Notes under the pieces: model-generated
Databases searched by the model: none
Told to the model about the DNA's origin: nothing
Seen by the model: the letters and a program-made list of their open reading frames with translations, nothing else
Translations under genes and position numbers: made by a program
Assembly: GCA_003151535.1 (NCBI GenBank)
Contig: PLXT01000030.1
Span: 16,116-57,597 of the forward strand
DNA from: Methanobacterium sp.
GTDB taxonomy: Archaea > Methanobacteriota > Methanobacteria > Methanobacteriales > Methanobacteriaceae
DNA length: 41,482 nucleotides
Direction of reading: 5' to 3'
In this document: in pieces, positions 25,315 through 33,241 of the stretch
Position numbering within the stretch: position 1 is the stretch's first letter
Layout: each line of letters begins with the position of its first letter

Positions 25315-26490
25315 CTGGTAAATTATTTAAAAAATCCCGGAATTATAATATTGATATTAGTTATTTTAGCTGTTGGAATGTTTTCTATTGCAAAAACTGT
25401 AGATGCTTATGTTCCTGCTCAAAGTCCTGCTGAGATTTCATCGGTTAATATAGGAGATACTGTTTACAATGGTAATCTTGTTGTTAGTAGTAGCAAAATT
25501 CGTAAGGTTCCACTTATTTATCATCCAGAATATTTAATTGAAGATTTAAAAGATAGTCAATATAATGACTTTTTCACTGCAATTACAACGGGATCTGTAG
25601 AAACTCCGATAAACGCCATCACAGGAGGTAATATATCTCGGAGTGGTTATGCAATGGGATTCAATGGTCCGGGTATGGTTGTTGTAACCGGTGGAAAACT
25701 GGAAGTAACGCCACCAGGAACTTTTGTTTGGGGTTTTAAAACACCTTATACTTCTGCAGTTAAAACAGCAGAGGGAATAAATATTGTAACTCAAAATAAA
25801 ACAGTTAAAAGTGTTTCAGCTGCAGATATAAGTAACAGTACAGTACCAACTAACTATGTTACAGCTACAGCACTTAAACAGTGGTATAGTGATTCTGAAA
25901 TAGGTGATTCAATTAGTTTGGATTATTCTTTGGCATCATTCAATGATGGCAGGAATATTATGACTCCTAGCCAGATTAAAACACTTCTTGGAAATGATAC
26001 TATAAAATATATGTCAGAGTATCCTTCTGGAGCTCCGGTTATGATTTACAACGCAGCTACTAATCAGAATGTTGTAGGGACAGGTAACAGTGTACTGGGA
26101 TATTATGCGCAGTATAACAATGCACTACGTGAAGAAAATGCAAGGACATTTGTTAAAGGATGGAACAACACAGTTATTCCGCCACATACATGGGCTACAG
26201 GAAAAGATGATGTGACATTTACGGGTGTTTACGATGCATCAGAAGGAGGTTATCCCTCACATGGTGCTTGTCCTCCTGGAAGGGCATTAAGAGCTGCTGT
26301 TATGGCAGCAGGGTGCCCTCTACCATCAGGTATGAGTAGTGGATTTTTATCCGTAACAATCAGTGTTAATCCATCTTCAGGAATAAAAGTGTATAATCCA
26401 ACAAATTATCCTTTAAAGATTGTTATATGGACCGTGGGTAGTGGTACAAGTATGCAAATATTTGCCAAAGCCATACAATACACCCCTTAA
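25315..26490 (+). CDS. Secreted or membrane-anchored protein, apparent CTG start
   Basis: From CTG 25315 the N-terminus (VNYLKNPG, then a long Ile/Leu/Val stretch ending before VDAYVPAQS) is a good signal peptide or anchor. AGGAGGGG (25301-25308) sits 6 nt upstream and there is no ATG, GTG or TTG closer in frame; the next option, TTG 25351, would lose the basic residue of the signal. The mature part (about 355 aa) is rich in Ser, Thr, Gly and Asn. Its C-terminal segment (PGRALRAAVMAAG...IKVYNPTNYPLKIVIW) faintly recalls VanW-type domains; I give this little weight. Likely exported; function unknown. Confidence 0.6.
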   Translation: MVNYLKNPGIIILILVILAVGMFSIAKTVDAYVPAQSPAEISSVNIGDTVYNGNLVVSSSKIRKVPLIYHPEYLIEDLKDSQYNDFFTAITTGSVETPINAITGGNISRSGYAMGFNGPGMVVVTGGKLEVTPPGTFVWGFKTPYTSAVKTAEGINIVTQNKTVKSVSAADISNSTVPTNYVTATALKQWYSDSEIGDSISLDYSLASFNDGRNIMTPSQIKTLLGNDTIKYMSEYPSGAPVMIYNAATNQNVVGTGNSVLGYYAQYNNALREENARTFVKGWNNTVIPPHTWATGKDDVTFTGVYDASEGGYPSHGACPPGRALRAAVMAAGCPLPSGMSSGFLSVTISVNPSSGIKVYNPTNYPLKIVIWTVGSGTSMQIFAKAIQYTP

Positions 26491-26530
26491 ATTCTTTTAT
26501 TTTACTTATTCTTTTTGTAATTGTATTCTA
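26491..26530 (+). terminator. T-rich termination region
   Basis: Several T runs directly after the stop of the secreted-protein gene; no hairpin seen. Confidence 0.35.
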
Positions 26531-26586
26531 ATTATTTCAACATCATTTAATAAAAGCTTCCAATATATCATATAAAAGGTGATTGT

Positions 26587-27243
26587 ATGGTTTCAGCAGT
26601 TATAACCGCGGCAGGAAAAAACAGAAGAATGAGAGAAGACCTATTATCCAAAGGTATGAAAATAGAACACAAACTGCTCATGGACCTCAAGGGTAAACCA
26701 GTAATAATACGTACAATAGAAAATGTTCTTGAATCTGGAGTTAAGAATTGTGTAGTGGTGCTTGGCCATTATAGTGATGAAATAAATGATGTTTTAAAAG
26801 ATTTTTCAGATAAGAGAGTAAAGATAATTAACAACCAAGATATTAATTTTGAATTGTCACAAACACTCCTTAACGGGGTTAAAAATATTGAATCGGGTTT
26901 ATGTCTCTGTGTAGCTGGTGACCAACCAACTGTTACCTATAAAACTATGACAAAACTAATAGAAACTGCAGTTAAATATGAGAATCCAGAGAATATAGTG
27001 TCAATATTGGCAAGAAAAGAAAGTGGTTTTCTAGAATCTGCGGAAGGTCTAGGTATGCCATTCGTATGCCATTCAAAGCTACTTTTAAACTATCTGCCAG
27101 AACATCAAGACAATTTAAATCCAGTGTTAAGGGAGATGAAATCTAACAATGTAGTTTTCTATGGAACCCCCACACTTAACGATCTTGAGCTCGTGAATAT
27201 TAATAGATACAACGATTATTTGTATGTTAAAAACAGATTTTAA
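26587..27243 (+). CDS. MobA-like nucleotidyltransferase
   Basis: The N-terminus ITAAGKNRRM with KLLMDLKGKPVI about 18 residues on is the nucleotide-sugar/MobA-type transferase signature. The AGDQPTV motif (near residue 115) gives the metal-binding Asp. Such enzymes join an NMP to a phosphorylated substrate. 218 aa. AGGTGAT precedes ATG 26587. Its place after the Mur ligase and an exported protein suggests a cell-wall precursor activating role rather than molybdopterin synthesis; this is inference. Confidence 0.7.
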   Translation: MVSAVITAAGKNRRMREDLLSKGMKIEHKLLMDLKGKPVIIRTIENVLESGVKNCVVVLGHYSDEINDVLKDFSDKRVKIINNQDINFELSQTLLNGVKNIESGLCLCVAGDQPTVTYKTMTKLIETAVKYENPENIVSILARKESGFLESAEGLGMPFVCHSKLLLNYLPEHQDNLNPVLREMKSNNVVFYGTPTLNDLELVNINRYNDYLYVKNRF

Positions 27244-27316
27244 TATAATTAAAGTAGAAACTCCTATTTATGAAAAAAAATAAGATAAATTGGTATACTT
27301 ATATTATAAAATTTAA

Positions 27317-27535
27317 TTAAAATTTCTTCTTTTCAACTTCTTCTTCCAAGAGATCCAGTCTTTCTTCAACTTCTTCAATCAATTTCCCCATTTTTCCAAC
27401 CAATTGAAGAATGTCAAATGTCCAGTTTGCAACCAATTTGTTATCCATCTCCCCCTTTTCTATGCAACGGGTTATGATCTCTCCTAAACTTTTAACCTCA
27501 TCAAGTACTTCGAAAACCTGTTTTTCTTCAGACAT
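27317..27535 (-). CDS. Small coiled-coil protein, unknown function
   Basis: 72 aa, charged, with a heptad-like C-terminal helix (MGKLIEEVEERLDLLEEEVEKK). The clear ribosome binding site GAGGTGAAAG before ATG 27535 supports translation. No domain recognised. It converges with the nucleotidyltransferase gene. Confidence 0.65.
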   Translation of the reverse strand: MSEEKQVFEVLDEVKSLGEIITRCIEKGEMDNKLVANWTFDILQLVGKMGKLIEEVEERLDLLEEEVEKKKF

Positions 27536-27680
27536 TAACTTTCACCTCAAGGTTTATTTACTATTATTTTGTTTGTTCTTTGATGTAAAATTTTCTGAAA
27601 AAAATGTTTCCAACATTAAGGTTTATTGAAAAAAATAACGCGTTAAATAAAAAAAGAAGTAATTATTTTGAAAATTAGTA

Positions 27681-28361
27681 TTAAAGCGCTTCTAGTGCGT
27701 TAACAATACATCCTATATTTTCACCATTCATCCCTACTATGACATCATCGGATTTGATATCAGCAAATTTTCTTGAACCATTGCATCCTAATGTTATGTT
27801 AGGTCTTTTGGTTGTATATGGCCCCGCCACAGCGTCTCCACAGATTGATTGAATTCCAGCAAAATCTGCTTCAAAACGTCCCCCTAGAGTGTATACCATT
27901 GCTTGAGCTAATTGCATAGCTTGTTTAGGGTTGCATATTATGACGACAACATCTGGATCAAATGGTGCGGTTTCGAGTGGAGCGTAAACTATCGCTTTCA
28001 TAATGGGATCAATTTTTGGAATTGCGTCAACAGTTCTCTTAGCAGACCCTAAACTTGAAAATCTTCCAAGTGAATAATACATTTCACCAGATTTTACTTT
28101 TTCAGGCGGTTCCATTAGTCCTATTGCTCCGGCTCCACCTTTACATGATTGCTCTTTTGCGGTTGCATAAAATGTTGATCCTTGAGAAGCCATCTGGACC
28201 ATTTCACAGTGCCTTACATTCTTTTCGATCTTTGAAATTCCTTCAGGTACGTCTTCTTCTTTCAAAACAAGTTTAATTGCTACGGGAGATTTTTCTAATT
28301 CTAACTTATTCTTTATCTTCAGTGATAAATCTTTATATCCGTTTACATCACAACTACTCAT
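27681..28361 (-). CDS. DUF169 family protein
   Basis: Matches the DUF169 pattern: KSPVAIKLV near the start, then CEMVQMASQGSTFYATAKEQSCKGGA, with a C-terminal NITLGCNGSRKFA. Several conserved cysteines suggest metal or cluster binding, but the biochemical role is not known. The start at 28361 has GAGGTGAAATC upstream; the longer ORF to 28397 lacks a site. 226 aa. Confidence 0.78.
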   Translation of the reverse strand: MSSCDVNGYKDLSLKIKNKLELEKSPVAIKLVLKEEDVPEGISKIEKNVRHCEMVQMASQGSTFYATAKEQSCKGGAGAIGLMEPPEKVKSGEMYYSLGRFSSLGSAKRTVDAIPKIDPIMKAIVYAPLETAPFDPDVVVIICNPKQAMQLAQAMVYTLGGRFEADFAGIQSICGDAVAGPYTTKRPNITLGCNGSRKFADIKSDDVIVGMNGENIGCIVNALEAL

Positions 28362-28571
28362 GATTTCACCTCTGATCATAATGTGTGGGAACATCAATAT
28401 ATTTTTAGTTATAACGGTGTGAAGTACCCATTTAATTATAACATTTTAATTAACGTGTGTTAGAAGAAAAAAAAGTAAAATTTAGATTTTTTCAGTAAAC
28501 TAAGACAATAATTACTTTAAAAATGATAACCATAGAATATCAGATACTTTAAATAAAAATCTATTTTTGGT

Positions 28572-29312
28572 TTATGCTTTAGATCTTGCACCGTCAACTA
28601 ATTCTTTTATTTTGGATTTTATATTTGAAGTGTTTTCTACTACTGTCCCAGTTACTATAATATCTGCACCAGCTAATGCAACATTTGCTGCATCTTCACC
28701 TGTTCTGATTCCCCCACCCACGATTACTATGGCATCGCTAGTTTTTTTTACCATTTGAATCATTTCCTCAGGAATGTGCTGATTAGCGCCTGATCCCGCT
28801 TCTAAGTAGAGCAGTTTCATGCCCATGAAATATGCAGCCATAGCATATGCAGCTGCGAGGTCTGGTTTGATCCTCGGGATTAGCTTTGCGTCACCAACCC
28901 ATCCAACTGTACCACCGGGCTCAACAACTAGATACCCCATTGATATGGTCTCAATTCCCATCTTTTTAATGATTGGTGCCCCCAATGCTTGTGCACCAGT
29001 TATCCAATAGGGATTGCTGGAATTTAAAAGGCTCATAAAAAATATAGCATCAGCATATTTACTAACACCACTTATATTTCCTGGAAAAAGTATTATGGGT
29101 ACATCAACATTTTCCTTGAGTGCTTTTACCGTTGCATCAAGCTCTGTTGAGTCTGATGTAGATCCTCCCAACATTATTCCATCTGTACCTCCAGAAACTG
29201 CCTCTAATGCAATTTTAACCGCATTTTCAGGATTTTGTTCTTCAGGGTCTAGAAGGGTAAGATGTATCTTATGATCCTTTAGAGATTCTCTAATATAATT
29301 TTCAACATTCAT
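28572..29312 (-). CDS. Geranylgeranylglyceryl phosphate synthase
   Basis: Makes the first ether bond of archaeal membrane lipids from glycerol-1-phosphate and geranylgeranyl diphosphate. TIM-barrel features are HLTLLDPEEQ, DGIMLGGST, YLEAGSGA (phosphate binding), and IVVGGGIRTGEDA with ADIIVTGTVVE. Length of 246 aa matches the group found in Methanobacteriales. GTGAT lies just before ATG 29312. It is monocistronic as far as visible. Confidence 0.95.
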   Translation of the reverse strand: MNVENYIRESLKDHKIHLTLLDPEEQNPENAVKIALEAVSGGTDGIMLGGSTSDSTELDATVKALKENVDVPIILFPGNISGVSKYADAIFFMSLLNSSNPYWITGAQALGAPIIKKMGIETISMGYLVVEPGGTVGWVGDAKLIPRIKPDLAAAYAMAAYFMGMKLLYLEAGSGANQHIPEEMIQMVKKTSDAIVIVGGGIRTGEDAANVALAGADIIVTGTVVENTSNIKSKIKELVDGARSKA

Positions 29313-29405
29313 CTAATCACTCGAGTTCAAATTAAAGTTATACAAAAATATTACCAAAAAAATATATCAAAATCAATAATTAAATATTTCTAAATAATAA
29401 AATTA

Positions 29406-29458
29406 AGTTCATAATTTAACATGAAGGTTATAACCTCCAGTTAAATTAGATATGAACT
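29406..29458 (-). terminator. Large hairpin after rpl40e
   Basis: AGTTCATA (29406-29413) pairs with TATGAACT (29451-29458) and ATTTAAC (29414-29420) with GTTAAAT (29440-29446), leaving a 4-nt bulge (29447-29450). The tip contains the palindrome GGTTATAACC (29426-29435). On the minus strand it begins 2 nt after the L40e stop codon and is followed by a T-rich tract. Terminator or 3' RNA element. Confidence 0.65.
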
Positions 29459-29460
29459 AT

Positions 29461-29607
29461 TTAACCTCTCGATTCCTTTGCCTTGTATCTTAAGCCCTTG
29501 TAACCGCATTTTCTACATGTTTTAGCGGTTGGAGGGTTTCTTGCATTGCATTTAAGGCAAATTTTAATCTTGAACAGTCTATTTTCTGCTTCTTCGAATC
29601 TAGCCAT
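29461..29607 (-). CDS. rpl40e: Large-subunit ribosomal protein L40e
   Basis: 48 aa, basic, starting MARFEEAENRLFK, with the zinc-ribbon pattern C-x2-C (ICLKCN) and C-x2-C (TCRKCG) followed by YKGLRYK, as in eukaryotic and archaeal L40e. TAGGAGGCTA in the end of the tsr3-like gene serves as its ribosome binding site; only 2 nt separate the genes, so they are translated together. Confidence 0.92.
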   Translation of the reverse strand: MARFEEAENRLFKIKICLKCNARNPPTAKTCRKCGYKGLRYKAKESRG

Positions 29608-29609
29608 TT

Positions 29610-30119
29610 TTAGCCTCCTATAAATTCATTTTGAATCTTTACAACTTCTGCACTTGTTTTAGCGCATGAATATGCCTCTAATAACTCATAGTTGAGTTTT
29701 AGAAAATGAGGTCCCCACTTGAACTGGGACATTATTTCAACAGCATTATCTTTAAGCCCCACTATATAAAAAGTTGCTGCAATAGCCTCTGCAGTTGAGA
29801 GTTTACATGGTTTTCCATAGTTGGTTGGATTGGATGCAACAAGGAAAGGAAGAGTTCTATGGTACTTTTTACCTTTGAACATGATACTCGACTTCTGTAT
29901 CCTGTTCCATGAGCAGTCAAGACCCACAATACCATTTTTTTCAACAATTTCTCTGTCCTCAGGGGAAGCTGACTTTTCTGTGAAGGGATCTAGTACAAGT
30001 GCCCCTCTGGGAAGCATGTTTAGTTTTGTAACTACTCTAATCTTGCCCTGTTTTTGAAGTTTCACTGTTGTGCATTTCTTTGGGTCGCACTGTTCTGCAT
30101 GGTACACTGTTACATTCAT
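29610..30119 (-). CDS. tsr3: Tsr3-type rRNA aminocarboxypropyltransferase (DUF367)
   Basis: 169 aa. Family marks are YHAEQCDPKKCTTVKL at the start, GLDCSWN near residue 68, and RTLPFLVASNPTNYGKP with LSTAEAIAA. Tsr3 transfers the aminocarboxypropyl group of SAM to a small-subunit rRNA uridine near the P site. Pairing with a ribosomal protein gene fits a ribosome biogenesis role. Confidence 0.9.
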   Translation of the reverse strand: MNVTVYHAEQCDPKKCTTVKLQKQGKIRVVTKLNMLPRGALVLDPFTEKSASPEDREIVEKNGIVGLDCSWNRIQKSSIMFKGKKYHRTLPFLVASNPTNYGKPCKLSTAEAIAATFYIVGLKDNAVEIMSQFKWGPHFLKLNYELLEAYSCAKTSAEVVKIQNEFIGG

Positions 30120-30229
30120 GATTATACATCTCTACCTTAAACTTTCACTATAAAAATCATTGCAATATCATCAGCTATATTTTTACCAATACACTAATGT
30201 TGTAAACAAAGTTCCTTGTAATTCATCGA

Positions 30230-32341
30230 TCATATATCATTACGTTCATTTTTTAATATCATTGATACTGCACACCCTAGATTTGTAATATCCTCAAGAT
30301 CATAATAACGCCCGCCCGAAGCCATTGCAAGCTCCATATTCATATCTCTACCATATTTAACTGCAAGTTCAAAGTTCACAACTATAGTATGTATTTCATT
30401 CTCTTTGAGTTCACCAGCAATTTTCAATGCATCTTTCCGGGGATTTTCATCAACTGCAACATTTGGCATGCCATCTGTAAGTATCATCATCATAGGCACA
30501 TATTCTTGCTTGAATTTTTCTTTTTTAAGGATCTCAAATCCCTTTTTCATACCTGATGCTAGTGGAGTAGTGCCACCAATGGTTATGTTGTCGATATGTT
30601 CCTTAAATGAAGTTGCTCTCTTGGTTGTTGGGATTATAACTGCAGCTTCTTTACCCTTAAACCCAACAACACTTATTTTATCGCCTTGTCGGCCTGCATC
30701 CTCAATGACATTAACTAAAATATCTTTTACCCTTTCAGCCTTTCTTTCTGAGTACATAGATCCACTGAGATCTACAACAAGAGCTAATGAAGCTTTTGCG
30801 CCATGTTTTCGAACTTTATGCCTAAGATCTTCACTTTTGACATTGATAAATCCATTAGAACTCATAGCAGCCGCCCTTATAGTCGCATCAATGGCAATAT
30901 CATTTTTTAAATCTTTCGAAAGCCTACTTTTGACATATTTGCCCTTTTGAGTAGTTGAATCAACCCGTCTACCATAGAGTTTTCTCTTTTTTTTTCCTTT
31001 AATTTTAAGCAATTTTTTTATATCAAGACCTTGTTCACAAGAATTTATATCCTCTTCCTTTTCAAGACTCTTAAGTTTTTTACCTTTCTCCTTAGTGTCG
31101 GGATTCTTAGTATCTAAGGATTCAGGAGCATGTTCTCCTTGATCTTGAACAGTCTGATTTTCTTGATGCTTTAGTTTCTCTGGTTTCTCGCCTGATTCTT
31201 GTTTTGGTCTATTATTTTCGGTTTTTTCTTTCTGATCTCCAGCTTGTTGGGTTCCTTCAAGACTCTGCTCATTACCACTGCGATCTTCTTGTTTATCAGA
31301 ATTTTGTTTTTCTTCTTTTTCCTTTTTTTTCTTAGAAATATCTTCCATGGCTTTTTGAACCATCTGATTAATTTTATTTTTGTTTCGAGATGATTTTTGG
31401 ACCCTTTCACCCAGTACAAGTAAAGCTGCCTCCTCCACATGATCTATGTTTACTTCATCCATGTTTTGGTATGCTGCAATTGTCTTTGAAGTCTTTAAAA
31501 TTGCTATATCTGCCCTGTGACCATCAACTCCAACTTCCATACAAACATAAGCTATAACTCCCATAATATCTTTAGAAACAAATACTTTCTTGAGCATTTC
31601 CCTTGCAGTAACAATACTCTCCAGTATCAAGCCTTGTTTCTTCTCGAACTTCTCTTTGAATGCTGATGGATCCTTTTCAAATTCTTCACGCCTCTCCATT
31701 ATTGTAACCCTTTCTTCCAAATTCATGATGCTGTGAACTGTGATATGAAGGCCAATACGATCTGATAGTTGAGGTCTGAGCTCACCTTCTGCAGGGTTCA
31801 TGGTACCTACTAGGATGAAGTTGGATGGATGTGCAACAGAAACACCTTCCCTTTCAACAATGTTCACGCCATATGCAGCAGCATCCAATAACACATCAAT
31901 TAGATTGTCGTCCAAAAGGTTAATTTCATCAACATAAAGGATATTTCTATTAGCATCAGCAAGTATTCCAGGTTCTAATGCTTTAATACCTTCCTTTAAG
32001 GCTTTTTCTATATTAATTGATCCAACAACTCTATCTTCAGTTGAACCTAGTGGCAGTTCAACTACACGCATGTTTTTAATTTCAACCTCAAAACCATCTG
32101 TTTTGCAGGAATCACAGAGTGAATCTTCATCATCAGGGTCGCAGTTAAAAGCACAGCCCTTAATCACTTTTATTGGAGGCAGAAGATCTGCTAAAGCCCT
32201 GACAGCTGTTGTTTTTCCTGTTCCTTTATCTCCATTAATTAGAACGCCACCAATGCTAGGATTTATAGCATTCAATATTAAAGATTTTTTAACGTCATCT
32301 TGACCTACAATTGCTGTAAATGGAAAAATAAGATTTTTCAA
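30230..32341 (-). CDS. Fused ChlI-ChlD-type chelatase ATPase (AAA+ and VWA)
   Basis: An AAA+ domain (about 1-320) with Walker A GDKGTGKT (37-44) and Walker B ILYVDEINLL. Inside it is C63-x3-C67-x8-C76-x2-C79, a possible metal site. A charged linker rich in Lys/Glu/Gln (about 330-470) precedes a VWA domain with the MIDAS motif DLSGSM. This matches the motor subunits of Mg or Co chelatase joined in one chain. In a methanogen it probably drives a CobN-like cobaltochelatase, not seen here. TTG 32341 is chosen: AGGTGAT lies 4 nt upstream and the resulting KNLIFPFTAIVGQ matches ChlI N-termini. Confidence 0.85.
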   Translation of the reverse strand: MKNLIFPFTAIVGQDDVKKSLILNAINPSIGGVLINGDKGTGKTTAVRALADLLPPIKVIKGCAFNCDPDDEDSLCDSCKTDGFEVEIKNMRVVELPLGSTEDRVVGSINIEKALKEGIKALEPGILADANRNILYVDEINLLDDNLIDVLLDAAAYGVNIVEREGVSVAHPSNFILVGTMNPAEGELRPQLSDRIGLHITVHSIMNLEERVTIMERREEFEKDPSAFKEKFEKKQGLILESIVTAREMLKKVFVSKDIMGVIAYVCMEVGVDGHRADIAILKTSKTIAAYQNMDEVNIDHVEEAALLVLGERVQKSSRNKNKINQMVQKAMEDISKKKKEKEEKQNSDKQEDRSGNEQSLEGTQQAGDQKEKTENNRPKQESGEKPEKLKHQENQTVQDQGEHAPESLDTKNPDTKEKGKKLKSLEKEEDINSCEQGLDIKKLLKIKGKKKRKLYGRRVDSTTQKGKYVKSRLSKDLKNDIAIDATIRAAAMSSNGFINVKSEDLRHKVRKHGAKASLALVVDLSGSMYSERKAERVKDILVNVIEDAGRQGDKISVVGFKGKEAAVIIPTTKRATSFKEHIDNITIGGTTPLASGMKKGFEILKKEKFKQEYVPMMMILTDGMPNVAVDENPRKDALKIAGELKENEIHTIVVNFELAVKYGRDMNMELAMASGGRYYDLEDITNLGCAVSMILKNERNDI

Positions 32342-32405
32342 TAGTATCACCTTTTATTAGAAGTGTGTTCCCTTGATTTGTTTATCTGATCAGTATATTT
32401 AATTG

Positions 32406-32415
32406 TTTATATAAA
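32406..32415 (-). promoter_or_regulatory. Palindromic TATA box of chelatase gene
   Basis: TTTATATAAA reads the same on both strands, about 65 bp from the chelatase start; the expected minus-strand transcript start is near 32382. Confidence 0.5.
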
Positions 32416-32422
32416 ATTTAGA

Positions 32423-32455
32423 GGATAAATACTTAGTCAAAAATGGTATTTATCC
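32423..32455. promoter_or_regulatory. Operator-like inverted repeat
   Basis: GGATAAATAC (32423-32432) and GTATTTATCC (32446-32455) are perfect 10-bp arms with a 13-bp spacer; the arm centres are 23 bp apart. The repeat is 7 bp upstream of the chelatase TATA box in the divergent gap. A dimeric regulator could bind it. Confidence 0.55.
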
Positions 32456-32548
32456 CGAAGATATGCTTACTTTAACTCGGATTTTTTTATAATTTTAAAG
32501 ATAACTAATAAATAATACACTAAACATAGTTAAATTTGGTGATAATAT

Positions 32549-32704
32549 ATGTGCACAGTAGGAGGGCCAATGGCCGATATTAAGATGAAAAAACTTAAAA
32601 CCAAACGTTATAAATGTTTGGACTGCGGAAACGGATTTAAAGGCATTGGAAAACGAGTTGTATGCCCATCATGTCAGTCCGACAACGTCAAAGAATTGGA
32701 TTAA
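32549..32704 (+). CDS. Small zinc-ribbon protein
   Basis: 51 aa with YKCLDCG and VVCPSCQ, a two-knuckle zinc ribbon, after a basic N-terminal part. GGTGAT lies 5 nt before ATG 32549; a second in-frame ATG at 32570 has GGAGGG closely in front. Similar ribbons are found in rRNA or RNA polymerase accessory proteins but no specific family is recognised. It overlaps the next gene in another frame. Confidence 0.7.
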   Translation: MCTVGGPMADIKMKKLKTKRYKCLDCGNGFKGIGKRVVCPSCQSDNVKELD

Positions 32705-33153
32705 GTCCTAATGAAATTTTATTTTTAATTGGAAGTTCGGGAGAATTAGGCCTCTCTAAAACAGGTCGTGACATGCAGATATTCATAGGAACGCCTGAAA
32801 AAGAAGAAATTGTTGTTTTTCTAGGGAAGGATGATTTAATAGCTGTTTCTACGTTTAATGCAGGATTAAAAGAAGAAATTGGAATAAAATCCATGATTTA
32901 TCTTCTTAAAGAATTCTCATCACCAATAATAGTCCTTCCTAAAGATCATCCCACTTCAAAAAGGCTTAAAATGGTTGTTGCATGTGGAGATCATATCAGA
33001 TTAGATTGTAATGTACAGGCCGGAACACATCCAGAACAAGACATTCTATGTGCATGTAAAGATCTCTCGGGGTTAGATATAACAGCCGTGCCAGATGGTG
33101 TTGAAATAGAAGGAATTATTAAAGATTATAAAATTGAAAAAATAGGGCAATAA
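32662..33153 (+). CDS. Conserved-looking protein of unknown function
   Basis: 163 aa from ATG 32662 (or 160 from 32671). The clear protein-like part starts at LSPNEILFLIGSSGELGLSKTGRDMQIFIG; neither start has a ribosome binding site and both overlap the zinc-ribbon gene by more than 30 nt. Translation may depend on coupling to that gene. The mixed alpha/beta sequence has CGDH and CACK cysteines. No family recognised. Confidence 0.6.
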   Translation: MPIMSVRQRQRIGLSPNEILFLIGSSGELGLSKTGRDMQIFIGTPEKEEIVVFLGKDDLIAVSTFNAGLKEEIGIKSMIYLLKEFSSPIIVLPKDHPTSKRLKMVVACGDHIRLDCNVQAGTHPEQDILCACKDLSGLDITAVPDGVEIEGIIKDYKIEKIGQ

Positions 33154-33241
33154 CGCCCCAAAATCTGTGAATACTACTAGAAATAACCCATATTAACACG
33201 AATTTAATCAACTAATAATTTAATATAGTAGTAAACACTAA

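Noticed and set aside
30405..30950. 181-codon plus-strand ORF opposite the chelatase VWA domain
   Set aside because: Shadow; no start signal and the opposite strand encodes a conserved domain.
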